Program-made: the position numbers and the translations under genes
Source of the DNA: Archilochus colubris
Lineage: Eukaryota; Chordata; Aves; Apodiformes; Trochilidae
NCBI GenBank assembly: GCA_023079485.1
Contig: CM041083.1
Location: forward strand, 140,443,052-140,507,051
Reading direction: 5' to 3'
Length of the DNA: 64,000 nucleotides
In this document: piece after piece, positions 11,820-23,549 of the stretch
Layout of the letters: each line of letters begins with the position of its first letter
How positions within the stretch are numbered: the stretch's first letter is position 1
The notes under the pieces: generated by a model
The model's database searches: none
What the model was told of the DNA's origin: nothing
The model's input: the letters and a program-made list of their open reading frames with translations, nothing else

Positions 11820-14800
11820 GTAGAAAAAAGGGTTGTTGGGTTTTTTTGGTTTTTTTTTGGTTTGGTTTGGTTTGATCAAAAACAAAGCTTTAGAAAACTG
11901 CTTCTGTAGGAGCTGATGGGGTGGGTGCTGGTGGTGCTGGCAGACAAGCCTGGAACATGGTGGTTCTATGACCAATGGGACATCTGCCTGGCAGATGGGA
12001 CATCCCAGGCAGCTCTGCTCAGCAACATCCAGCACTCCATTTTTTTTCCTCTCAACTCATTTCTTGTATGAGAAAATTAAAACTGTTGAGCTGAGACAGC
12101 GTAGTAGGGACAGACTGGCAGGGCTGCATTTCCTCTGTTAAGTTGGGCATCCCCTTAGGTAATGTGCTGAGGGACATTATTATCTTCTCCTGACTTGGAA
12201 ATCCTCCTCCCTCTGGAGGCAGAGCCTGCTTGGTGGCCCTGCAGTGTCCCATGCACCAGCCATGCTGCAGGAATGGGTGGGTGTAAAGCCTCCCCTTGGA
12301 GCAAACCTCATGTTAGCATCAGTGGGAAATCACTCCCATCTTGTCTGAAGAAGCCAGTGAGATACCTCATGTACAGTGATGTTGGCATAAAGCCAGTGAC
12401 ACTCAACAACTACAACTGTCCATACATTTTCCAGGAATAATTTTCTGTCTAAAAAGCATACATTTCATCTGCATTGAAATGTTCTGCAAGAACGATTCAA
12501 TTTCAGAAAAAAAAAATCTAATGGAAATGTGTCTTTTAGTGTTTCTGATGGAATCAGATCTTCCTGTGTTTTAAAATGCCATTCTGCTCCAAAATGCATA
12601 TTGCATCATGCCATATACCAATTAGCAGTTGAAATACACTATCATCATATATCACAGTATTTCCTATTTTAAGAAGCTAAAGACATTAAAAAGCAGGCAA
12701 TTAAGAAAAGGTCTTTGTTTTCGTAAAGCCAGAATGTTTGATAAATTCTATTTAGAATGACAGAAAACTGAGATCTTGTAGTTCCCTTTGGATTTAAAAT
12801 ATAATATTTTCCCTTTCTTCCCCACCTCCCCACCTGCTTTCTGTCTCTCCCTCCTCTCCCTAGCAATTTGTGTTGACCTCAGATGGGCTTCATGGATATC
12901 AGGAAACCCACAGTAAAATAAAGCGTATCTCTTAATGTTAATTTATGGCACTGAATGCCATGCAGAACCTGTTCATTGTCATTTTATGTTTTAATTCAGC
13001 TGTCTGTGGTTGTTATAGTATCACATAAAGTAATAACAGTTATGCTGAAAATGAATATGAAATGGATGATAAAAATATCCTTCACCAGGATTTTACTGAC
13101 CTCCTCTTTTGAGACTACTTATTATAGCTGAACGAATTATTTGCAGCATATAATTTTCTTGCCAAATGCAACATCTTTTTCACTCGTGCGATGTTTCTCG
13201 GCAGAACACAGTTTCCTAGAATGTACACTTTCTCATATTTATTTAACAAAAAATTTGTAAGCACTTTAGCTCCATAGCAAGCGATGTGTTTGATTACAAA
13301 CACTGCAAACCCTGCGACTGCCCATCCTCCCTGGAGCTGTGAATCTCTGCAGGAAAGTAGGCTGCTTAGTGAGAAATAACAGCTATGCAGTAACAGAAAG
13401 TTACCCAGAAATTACTGCTGAGATCCCCTCAGTAAATATATGTTTGCTGGCTCTTTGTTTTTGTCACTGCTTGCCCAGAGGGACAACAGTGTCTTCTCTG
13501 AGAAGCAGCCTTCTTGGTCTGCTTATTCATTGCTTGCTTCAGATAAGAAACATAATAGATACAGAAGGCAGTTGTTGGCTTTTTTGTTAGAGCAGGTTCT
13601 TTCCTAGACATGTTTGTAGATGATATATTTGGTGCCATATATTAGTATACCTCCCTTTTACAATAACTGTCTTTGTCTACTGACAGTTCTCAGGTTTTGG
13701 CTTTCTAATGCCATTCTCATGTGGAGCATTTCTTTCTGCTGTACAGCGCTACTCTTAATCCCTCAATTTTCCTTTTTTTCACCCCTGGTGTGACTGTCTG
13801 CATCTTTTTATCCTTGATGACTGTATTTTTTCTGAGGGGTTTTGTGTTCTCTTCTGCTGCTGTTTTCTTCTTTAGCCCCTTCCACTACACACAGAGTCAC
13901 ATAGAATTGTTTTTAAGTCTTGCCTGTTGTTCTCCCTGACAGTGAATAATCTATTTTTCATTTTGGGGCTTTACCGTCATGTTTTTATCAGTTTTCTCAA
14001 TGCAAATTTTAGCTGTCACCTGTACTGATGGAGGTTCCTGTTTGGCCCACATTTTAGATCATCTGCTGATGCAGTCAGTTCCTCTGCACACATTCATGAC
14101 CACAGCATTGTTGTAGATGTGGTTTTGTCACTTGAAGCAATATTCATCACTCTTAGTTTGCATATGAAGATGCTGGACCTGACCTTAGTTTCATTTATGC
14201 TGTTAGCTCTTTCCCTGGGTAGAGGAGTTTTATCATTTATACAACTAGTATAACCTGTGTCCTGCAATTCATTTAGCACTACTAGATGTTTGTAATTGGA
14301 TTTTACTTATAAACATATAATAAAGATGAGTTTTTATCTTAAGGGAAGTTAGAAGAAGAGAAATCAAGCATATGTTTTGTTGCTCTTTTGCTGGACTTTG
14401 CTTTTTTTCCACTCCCTGTATTACAATGCAGTCAGAGTTATTTGTCAGTGAAGTTAAAGAAAACAAAGGAAGGATATTTGGGGTTTTCTCTTACTAGTTT
14501 TTTGGGTTTGTTTCAAAATTAAAATGCCCAGTTGTTCCAGAAGTGGATTGCAAGGAAATGAAGTCTGCTTCAGACATATCTTCATGAGCAGTGCTGCAGA
14601 GGGCTTCTGCCATTTATCTGTTTTTACCTCCTGTAGACACAACACTTTTCAAATAAAAAGACAAAGATAAATCAAATATAATGATTTTTTTTATGTGTAG
14701 GTTTGAAACTGAGAGGGACAAAGAAGCCTCTGTCTTGAGCATCCAGTGCAAAACCAAAGCTCAAACCTGTCTCTCTTATACCATGTGGACTGTTCCACTG

Positions 14801-16639
14801 GGCTTCTCCTCCCAAATTATCCGTATGTACAGGCATAGGGTCCCGCCACTCTTCCCTCCTCTACGGTGGCTACAAGAAGACAAAACATTCCAAATCTACT
14901 ACTTAACGTATTTTTCCTTAGTGTTTAGCAGTGATCAGCCAAATCAGTTGGCTAGAAGTTATTTGGCTTTCTGTAACAACAAGTTTCAGCCTTGATTCAT
15001 CATTCCACCAGTTTAACTCCAGCTGCTTCCTAAGTGTTACTCCTAATGTTCATCAGTGTGACCTAGAGTCTTGTTGTACACCCTTGCAATATACTCATTT
15101 AACTCAGTTCTCCCTGTGAGAATGAGCCTGGGCTTCTGCTGCTTCTGTTTCAAAAAAATAACCCTTAGGCTACGTGCTTTCTGACAGAAAGTAGAAGTAG
15201 ACTCCACTCTCAGCTAATGTGGTGCAGCTCTGGAGTAACTGCACTGTTGTCTGTGTCATTACTCCAGGCTTAGACTGAGTCCAGATTCATCGCACTGTTT
15301 TGTTTTGGTGTTGGGTTGCCATTTGCATGCGTGAGTTCACGTGTCCCTTTGAAGGCTCAGTGGCAGATGAGTCTCAAACCTGTCAAGGTAGCATCAAACT
15401 GTCCCGTGCTTTGGTACTCATCACATTTTTAATCACATCTGCTATTTCCTTCTTCTTCCAGCATTTTTGTTCCCAGCCCACAGCAGTGTTTAGCAAATGT
15501 TGCTCCTCTCTTGGAGCTGTCACATCCAATACTGGTTCCTGGCTGAGGAGCAGCATGGAGCAGCCCCTTGGCACTGAATTCCAGCAGCGTTTGCTGTTCT
15601 CAGAGGGAACGTCCCAGCAGTAGCTGGTGATTGGAATTCTCCTGCCAGCTGGCAAGTGTGGGAGGTGGGTGTGCCGGGTGCCATCCTGCTGTCCCTGAGA
15701 TCTCCCCAGTGCCTTAGATGGAGGTGTCACCTCTGCAGAATTGCAGGCACATCTGCTTTGCATTGCTTCGTTAATGGCCCCTAATGACTACAGTAAAAAT
15801 CGGGCTGTGAATCATGGCTGTTACTGGACACGATTTTGTACTGTTTTCTCAGCAAAAGGGTTGATTTCTCCATCAATTAGATTGCTTTTTGAGAGCTTCA
15901 TCTTTGACTTCATTTCTTACAATGGTTATAAGCTGGAACTGCAGGACCCACGTGCCTGTCGCAAGGCTGCCCAGTCCTGATGAATAGAGAGAGACTTGAG
16001 CAAGTAGGAGAGAGCAAATAATGAGAGACTTTAGCAACAGGCATAAAAAGAGCACAAGGTATCTTTGTCAGGCTACAGTGGATACTATTGGCTTTTGAAA
16101 ACAGATTTGAGGCTTGGATTCCTTTGTGCTGCCTGGAAATCAATTTAGTGCATGTGAAATAGTGAAGTTCTGAAAGTCGAAGTGGTATGCCAAGAGATCT
16201 GTGGCTCTTTACTATTCATGATCCTTTGGGGAACTTTTCTAGGAATTTATAAGTAGCACAGCTATCCAACTAATTTAAGGCACTAAAATAGTTCTTGTTG
16301 AAGCTTTCACCAACCCAGTGTATAGAATGAGGCTGTGGGCTTCAAATTCAAAGAAACTTTCTATTAATAAAGAATTTCAAAAGATGTTTCAGGATTTGCT
16401 GTAATTCCTGCAGATTTTCAACACCCTCCTGAAAACGAGTTCTGTAATGGAAAGCATGCTCAAGGATTTGCACTTTGCTCTCCCACAAAGATACACATTT
16501 TGAATGTCAGCATATATTGAGATGTGCAGCTGTCTAATTTTCTCATGTATGACCATGTTCTGCAGCCAGATTGGGCAGAGACCAACTAAGAGAAGTGTAT
16601 GGAAATGCTTCTAGATTTCAAAGGTGCTTAGAAAGTAAA

Positions 16640-16760
16640 CTTGGAAGGGATCTTCAAAGGTCACCTGTTCCCTCACCCATCCTCAAGAAGCAGGATAAAT
16701 CTTTCCTGCTGAGTGCCTGTCCAGCCTGTGCCAGGAATGGGATTGCATAGTGCCTCTAAC
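16640..16760 (-). mobile_element. Possible ancient CR1 3' fragment
   Basis: The + strand reads CTTGGAAGGGATCTTCAAAG, then TCACCTGTTCCCTCACCCAT, and a CTGTCCAGCCTGTGCC block. This follows the order of an antisense CR1 3' end but with heavy divergence. It lacks a clear tail repeat, so it may be a chance resemblance. Confidence 0.4.
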
Positions 16761-17343
16761 AAAGTCTAATTGAGTGCTTTTGAGGTTTTATGGTTGTAAA
16801 GTTTTTTCTTAGTTTTTTGTTATGTATGTATGTGCATAATATATACATTTGTATACATATACTGGTACATGTATATGCATATAAGTGCACATAGTACAGA
16901 TAAGATTACATATATAAAAATAAACATATAGCTAAAATGCAGACCCATCACAGGAGGGGTTTAAAAACTCTTAAGAAAAGAGATGAACAAATAGAGAAGG
17001 CAGGAACAGGTTCTTGAAGCAATGCAGTCTTTTATTTTCTGCATTTGCCCCCTTTACCTAGATTCTAAATTTATGATAATTGGTCTTTTGTAAGAGCATG
17101 TAGAAACTTTGCAGGGATGTATTACTGTCAGCTCCTTACAACGATCAAAAATGGTCCATTCAGACAGGGCTTTGGAAGGGAATGCTATCTGTTTCTTCAG
17201 GAAATTAAATGCACAAATTCTGTTTACATCCTTCCAGCTGTAATAAATAGCTGAAGGACTCAGTCCGTGGCTGTTTCTCTGAGCTTTCCCTCTAATGGAT
17301 CATTCAGATGAATAATTCAAAGGAAACATTTAAACTGTTTCAA

Positions 17344-17388
17344 AGTGCATGTGTTCAAAGTGCACACGTTCAAAATACACATGTTCAA
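17344..17388. repeat. 15-bp imperfect tandem triplicate
   Basis: Three adjoining 15-mers: AGTGCATGTGTTCAA, AGTGCACACGTTCAA and AATACACATGTTCAA. Because the unit is a multiple of three, the stretch stays open and reads as a repeated Val-Gln motif, but nothing suggests it is coding. Confidence 0.75.
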
Positions 17389-18608
17389 AACCTACAAAAA
17401 TACATCTCATCACTGTTCTGGTCATTTCCTATCAATGTAAATCCATGCTCTGAACTTCCTGGATCAGGAATTTGTGGAGATTTTTCTTATCTAAGAGGTA
17501 CCTGCAAAAAGCAGCTCCCCTGGACTGACTTGTTAACATGGGTGGCTTGTTACATGGGGGGTGATGGACCATGTGTAGCTCTTATTTTCCTGGACTGGGT
17601 GATGAAAATAAAGTGAGCGTGGCAGAGAACTCTGCCTCAGCTTAGTAGAGGCCCTTTGCAGCTTCTCTCAGCCTTTCTCAGCCTTTCTCTTCTCTCCTTT
17701 CCTTTGGCCATAGGAGATCTGAGCATCCAGGCAGTGCCCTGCAGAGAGGGCTGCCTCGTGCACCCTTTTTGTAGCAAGTGATGCTGGCTCAAGGCTGGGT
17801 TGAGTTGAATCACCCCAGCAGACAGATGTGATAGCAGAAGTCTATTGACAAGATGAGCAGCTCAAACTGGGAAAACTCAGGGTTTGGTTCCAGTTCCCTG
17901 AGCTTTCATAATGGCTGGAATGTTCTAGGTTTTAACTCCATCAAGGGAAACTTTGAGCAGAATGAATCTTATTTGTACGTGGCTTTATCTTCTGTTTGAT
18001 AATCACAAAACAGTTCATCATCAGTTGAAAGTTTTGTAAGATCCCTTACATTAAATAAAATATTAAAATTCCATTGGTTTTAGAAAACAAACTTGGGTCA
18101 AAACTCAAGCCGATCCAACAGTTGAATGCAAGTTGGTTTTTATTATGTTATCCTTGGCATTTTACATGATTTCTAATTTGCCTCCTAATATTTTTTTTTT
18201 TAAGGAAAACTGACTTTCAGTGCATCAGCAGTGTAGGCTGGTGGCTGAGCACCTCATATTTATATTAGTATGTATTAGTATATACATTTATACTTCTTGC
18301 TGGAGGCTTTTCCAGGACTACCTGTGCTCTACTGGTGCTTCCCTTTGAATTGTCTTTTAAAGCAGCCAAATCCCACAGAAGGCTCTCAGATTGCCAGGGG
18401 CACCTTCATGCTAGAGACTTTTCTTCAGGTTAGAGGTGACCTCTTGGGTCAAATGTCCTCTCTGTCTTTACAATGAAGCCAGGGGTTACCTATTCCCAAC
18501 CACTCCAGGCCTTTGGAGCCAATGACATAAGCTGCACCCATCTGCAGGGTGCTTCCATGCACTTTGGATGGAATCCTTCTGGCCCAGGAGTCAACGAACA
18601 TTTTTATA

Positions 18609-18628
18609 TGTCTTATACATATAAGACA
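18609..18628. repeat. Small perfect inverted repeat
   Basis: TGTCTTAT and ATAAGACA separated by ACAT, about 110 bp upstream of the next SH3RF3 exon. The stem is only 8 bp, too short for a microRNA precursor. It could form a minor hairpin in the pre-mRNA. Confidence 0.6.
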
Positions 18629-18734
18629 CAGTACTCTGTGTACTCTCTGCCTAAGCTGTCATGGGGGTAACTAAAGCCTGGATTCTTTCAGCTGAAGAAA
18701 TATGATTGTATATTTTGTGTGTTTCTGATTTTAG

Positions 18735-18830
18735 GATGAAATCTTGACTGTCATCAGGAGGGTAGATGACAACTGGGCAGAAGGGATGCTGGGTGACAAG
18801 ATTGGAATTTTCCCTATCCTTTATGTTGAG
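18735..18830 (+). CDS. SH3RF3: SH3RF3 internal exon: second half of SH3-2
   Basis: Encodes 32 codons (96 bp) in phase 0 at both ends and completes SH3-2. It starts [17 protein letters not shown], with the conserved Trp of the ligand pocket at residue 14. It then gives [15 protein letters not shown] with the terminal Pro/Tyr pair of the SH3 fold. The acceptor is TTTTAG (AG at 18733-18734) and the donor GAG|GTAAGT is consensus. In POSH proteins the first two SH3 domains are reported to recruit partners such as kinases of the MLK-JNK route or regulators like AKT; which partner this bird protein binds cannot be read from sequence. Skipping this exon alone would keep the frame but destroy SH3-2. 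Confidence 0.95.
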
Positions 18831-20394
18831 GTAAGTTCAGAACAAGGGGTGTTGGGTGCTTCTCTTGACATCTTGTGGGGTTTTCATACCCACAAGGGCA
18901 GAATAACCTTGAAAATTCTGAAATGAGAAGGACAAATTATACAAGAATGACAGAAAAGATATTTTTTTGGCCACTGTCCCCTAGGGCAGCATTCCCTGTG
19001 AGATATACTCAATGTAATTTAAAGTGGCCTGCAAAATGTATGCCCCAAACTACTGCTGAAGGCTTCCCATGTAGAGTTTTAGGTGTATTCTCCACAATAC
19101 ATGGGGAAATTATTGGAGGATGGTTGCACTTGGGGTATCTTGCACACACCTCAATCAGCTCTACTCATGTGTCCAAGGCCTCCGATTCCCCGTGTGCCAG
19201 ACCCAACCTTGGCCTGAGCAGTTTCCTGCAGTCATTTCACCAGAGGCTTATTTCATGTCAAACACTGAAACTTCCTCCAAGCAGACCTGTCCTGCCACCT
19301 CTTCCCACTGCTGCACACCCTCCTGCTGGTGCCCAGCTGGCTGGGTGCCACTTGGGAGAGGAGCTGCAGCGAGCAATGGTGACCCATGGTGGCCCCAGTG
19401 GAGATGCTCTGTTGTCCAGGTGCCAGGTAATGCCTTTGGGGAGCTTTGCCTTTCTATGAATGAACCAGGGGTGCAAAGAACAGATGGGCACCACACACGT
19501 ATGTGGGTTTTTCTGAGGTGCTGCCATTCTGCACCCAGTGCTCGGAGCACCATCTCCCTGATTCTGCTCATTCTGCTCCCAGGCGTAGGCTGGTGCTGTG
19601 CTCTGGAGTGAAGCTTCTCTTGTGCCCACAGCACAGCCCATCCCATCCCACTGATGATGCCTGCATCTGAAATTACTTCTCCAGATTTCTTAGTTAATGA
19701 TTTGAGACAAAATGGAGATAATTAGTGCCTGACTACCTAATTATTAACTCCGACAATGACCAATTTGGAATAAACCATCATTAATATACATGGCATTCCC
19801 ACAGTTGACAAGAACAATAATATTAAAACCAGGATGTGTAGGAACCATTATTGGGAAGCCAGCTGCCTCGCATAAGTTAATGACTAGTTTTCTTCTGTTC
19901 TGAATGTGTAAGACGTTTTCAGTTTGTCATGATCAAAAGAGAAAGCTGGGTTTCTCCCAGATTTCATGCTTTTCCCCCTCTGCCTTTTTCCTGGGAAATG
20001 TGTTGTTACTATCCTGCTGCAGAAAGAGTAAACTGGGGACCTCTGCACAGCCAGCCACCCTTACACCCCACCACCTTTCTGGTTTCACCTGAAGGCTCTA
20101 AGTGCTAATGCTGCCCAGCATCCTGGTCCATGTCCCACCCCTAGGTATCTGTTCTTCTTAATTACTGTGCTCTTAGGGTGAAAGACTTCCCATGAGGGGA
20201 ACAGCCCATGGGGAACATGTGCAATGTTGTCTCACTGAAGTTGTCCAGGCACTGCTATGTCCTGGGTGTCTACAGAGGAGCAAGAGGTACCACTGACCAG
20301 AGTGCTATCAGAGTCAGAACAGAGATGTAAGTTTCCAAAGAGGTGCAAACAGCCAGGCAGCCAGCACCAGGGGAGAAGAACACATGTAGGAACG

Positions 20395-20520
20395 TGTGTG
20401 TATACATCCGTACACAGACACCCGAGTATATAAAAATAAATGCAACTATATACACCTATGCATACATTTTTATATATATGCACACATAGATATTTTATCT
20501 GTATACATTTGAAATATGGA
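20395..20520. repeat. TA/CA-rich low-complexity stretch
   Basis: Alternating purine-pyrimidine sequence with many TATA, TACA and CACA steps, including TTTTATATATATGCACACAT. It looks like a degenerate dinucleotide repeat. Confidence 0.6.
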
Positions 20521-22796
20521 CACTTGAAAGTCCTTTTCAAATGAGATAATCGGATGACATGGGCATAATACTTTTGCAGTGGTTTGGGAAGCTGAAGGGA
20601 AATGATCCTCCAGACAGAAACATCAGCCACACATTTCATCCATGCCCTGGTGTATGGGAGCCTTGTTCTGAATATGAGATGGGCTTATGCAACTGTTGGA
20701 GTTATACAATTACGTTGCTGTTTGTTGCTTCAGATGTTACTTTTCATTAAAAATTAAGAGGAATCAGCAGGCCAAATCCCAAAGAAGTTTTGAAAATCTC
20801 AGTGCCTAAGTTTATAAAATAAGTCCATTAAACAAGTAGTACTTGAATCTAAAAACACTACTTGAGCCTGTCCAAATCCATTAAGTGGTTTTCAGAATCT
20901 TGGCAAAATGTGCAGAATAAGCAAAGCTTAGCTCTACAGTGGCCTTTCACTTGTTTGAGCCGATGGACCGAAGTGTGTGGGATTTCATGTGGCATCTGAA
21001 GCTGTGAACTCTGGGTGGAGAAAATTCCAGCCCAGAGCCCATGGCAAAAGGCAGGTTCTAAGGTCCTCAGTGCTCCCACAGCCCAGACAACAGCTCTTAA
21101 TCTTATTACAGCAGCTGAAGCATTAGAAAACAAGTTGGTCACTTCTAGGATCCTAGAGCTGAGCATGCCAGAGATACAAACAGGGGATATAATCCTTGTT
21201 GTGCCCCCCACACACACTTTGGTGAGACTTCATCCAGGCAAATGTGATTCTGTGCATTCTCTCATTCTCTCACATAGATTCTGGGGAAAAAGGAGGCTTT
21301 TGGAAGTGCTCTGTTACAAAGCATTTGCAGACGTAAGCTGCAGCAGGGTGGGAAGGAGGGGGGTACTGCTGCCCTGATCCTTTAGGGAGTTTTGGTGAGC
21401 AAATTCCCCCACCCCACTGACCCCCCAGCAGCTGGGCTTGTTGGTTGGCCCATGTAAGAGCCTTCAGCATCTTCCTAGGCTCCTTTATCTTCTTTTCACC
21501 CTGTGTTTACTGAATTTGAGAGTGGTTCACTTTTAGAGCCAGACTGATGGCACAAAATAAGTAGCTAGAGGCATCAAAATATAGTTGCTCCCTGCAGTGT
21601 TTTGGAAGTGTGTATCTCATCATTATTTGTGGTTGTCCATATAGCCATATAAGTGTAACGTGGCATGGGTTTTCTACGCTTGATGCCCTACAAGCATCCA
21701 GCAAGGGTGCTTTTATGTCTGCTGCATCTGACAGCTCTCTGTAAAGAGGCTTTTTCCTGCCTCTGTAGTGTCATCTCAATCCCAAGCTCAGAGAAGCTAC
21801 AATCATATAAGGAATAAATATTTGCAGCTCACAATGGTGACTTTTACAGAATGAGTCACACACAATATGTTCTGTCAGGGAGAGTTTGCATTATTTTTCT
21901 ATCTTATTTTGTTCCTGTCCTTTGTCTCCAGTAGAAGTCATTTGGGCTGATAATTTATGTTTTAATTTGTCTACAGAAAAACACAGCATAATCAAATTGA
22001 TTCTCAAGGTGCCTTCTGTCCTGAAATAAACATCTTATTAATAATCCCTGTGGTTTGAAGTCATATTCTTGCTGGGAGGAGTTTTGGACCTGCAAAGAAT
22101 TCGAAGTCCTAACTAAATTTCTTTTATTTACCATCTTTAAGCGAGCTACTTCTTTCTTAATAACTGCAGCTACTATCTCTGTTTGGAAGTTGTGTTGTGC
22201 TATGTGTAAAACTGCAAATAATGAAGAATAAAGTTTAATTAAAGATTAAAGTGTCTGGGAGTGAAATTTGAGAGCAATGGTGTGCCGAGCATTTGGAAGG
22301 ACACATCTTGCTCGGATGGGCAGGAACTGGGAATTTAAAAAGCTGAGCTGTTAGCTCAAAATTTCTGACTGCAGCCCCCAGTGCAAAAGAATTATTGACC
22401 GAGATCAAGAAGCCTTATGAGTCAGTGGTAGAGCAAGGCAATTATGTCGAACACTACTGTGACTGTAATATCAGCAAATTACCATTGATGAAGTGCCAGC
22501 CCATTGTTAGAATGTTTTACGGCAGCAGGGGCACTGAAAGCTGTGATTAAGTAGTATTAGGAATTTTAAAAATTCTTTTTACAGAGCAGTGAAGCAGGGT
22601 AATGGGGATCCTCTCCTGTTCCTCATACTCAGAAAGAGAAAAAAAAAAAGTGGAAAGGAGATCTAGGAGAAAGGGAGAGAGAAGGGGCAGAGCTGCCTCT
22701 TTCCATGCCCTGGAGCACAGATCCACAAGACTCCCTGGAGACTCAGAGGAAAAGAATTCTTGCAAGTCAGTGTTTAAAAAGAGTTCAGCCAAGAAG

Positions 22797-22821
22797 AAAA
22801 AAAAAAAAAAAAAAAAAAAAA
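22797..22821. repeat. Poly(A) run after purine-rich DNA
   Basis: Run of 25 A, preceded at about 22630-22700 by strongly purine-rich sequence (AGAAAGAG and GGGAGAGAGAAGGGG types). There is no clear processed-pseudogene body or flanking target duplication, so a retrocopy is not claimed. Confidence 0.85.
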
Positions 22822-23530
22822 GTGAAGCCAAATGCATTTCTTAAATAAAACAACAATTTTTCATTCCAAAATTAGCTTTGCAGGACAGAGCACCACATTT
22901 AATGATTTTCTGCTCTAGCACTGGATTTACCAGCCATCCTAAAACAGCTTAACCCACACAGGGGAACCTGAGCACATTTGCCAGGATCCCAGCTGTGGTT
23001 ATTGAATAGTGTCACAGAGGCCCATCTTCCCAGCTGAATTTCTCCTTAACTCTATAACTAGGTACTTTCCTGAGTTAGCCTGCAGATGAATGCAAATATT
23101 GAGTTTAGTGTCTGTGTGTCTGCGTGTGTCCGTGTGTCTTCAATCTGGCATTCAGTCTGGATGGCAGGTTTTGTACTGTTTTTTCTTTATATGCAGATCC
23201 TTACCTCAGACATTTCCAAATATCCTGGTGTCTTCAGTGGCAGACATCACAGTTAGAGTCTTGAAAACTCAGATGTGTGCATATGTGTATTTCTAGCTCT
23301 AAGAGATGTTTTGACCATTTTCAGCATCTCATTTTTTTCAAAAATGATTGTTACCCTGTCCACTTCTGGTCTGTACCTTCTCTCCTCTCAGTCTGGGGAT
23401 GCATGACAAATGGGTCCCTATGGGACTCTCATAATTAAATCAGCTGTGATGTCTGACCCATCATTTATATATGTGTGATCTCTGTAGCAGCATACTCTGC
23501 AGCTTTCATGGTATCCTTTATTAAATCCTT

Positions 23531-23549
23531 AAAAAAAAAAAAAAAAAAA
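23531..23549. repeat. Poly(A) run
   Basis: Run of 19 A followed by G-interrupted A runs. It is simple sequence within the intron. Confidence 0.85.

Larger units (their letters stand above)
11820..18734 (+). other. SH3RF3: SH3RF3 intron between SH3-2 half exons (6.9 kb)
   Basis: GT at 11820-11821, AG at 18733-18734, phase 0. Just after the donor lies a U/G-rich run (about 11834-11872) made of T runs and TTTGG units. The intron also holds a tentative old CR1 fragment near 16640-16760, a TATG/TA-rich stretch at 16820-16935, a 15-bp triplicate at 17344-17388 and an 8-bp inverted repeat at 18609-18628. The stretches 12900-13320 and 15760-15930 look unique, AT-rich and CpG-retaining and could be conserved non-coding DNA. 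No other coding exon was recognised. Confidence 0.8.

Noticed and set aside
22602..22844. Possible processed retrocopy ending in the A25 run
   Set aside because: No recognisable coding body and no target-site duplication; purine-rich low-complexity sequence explains it.
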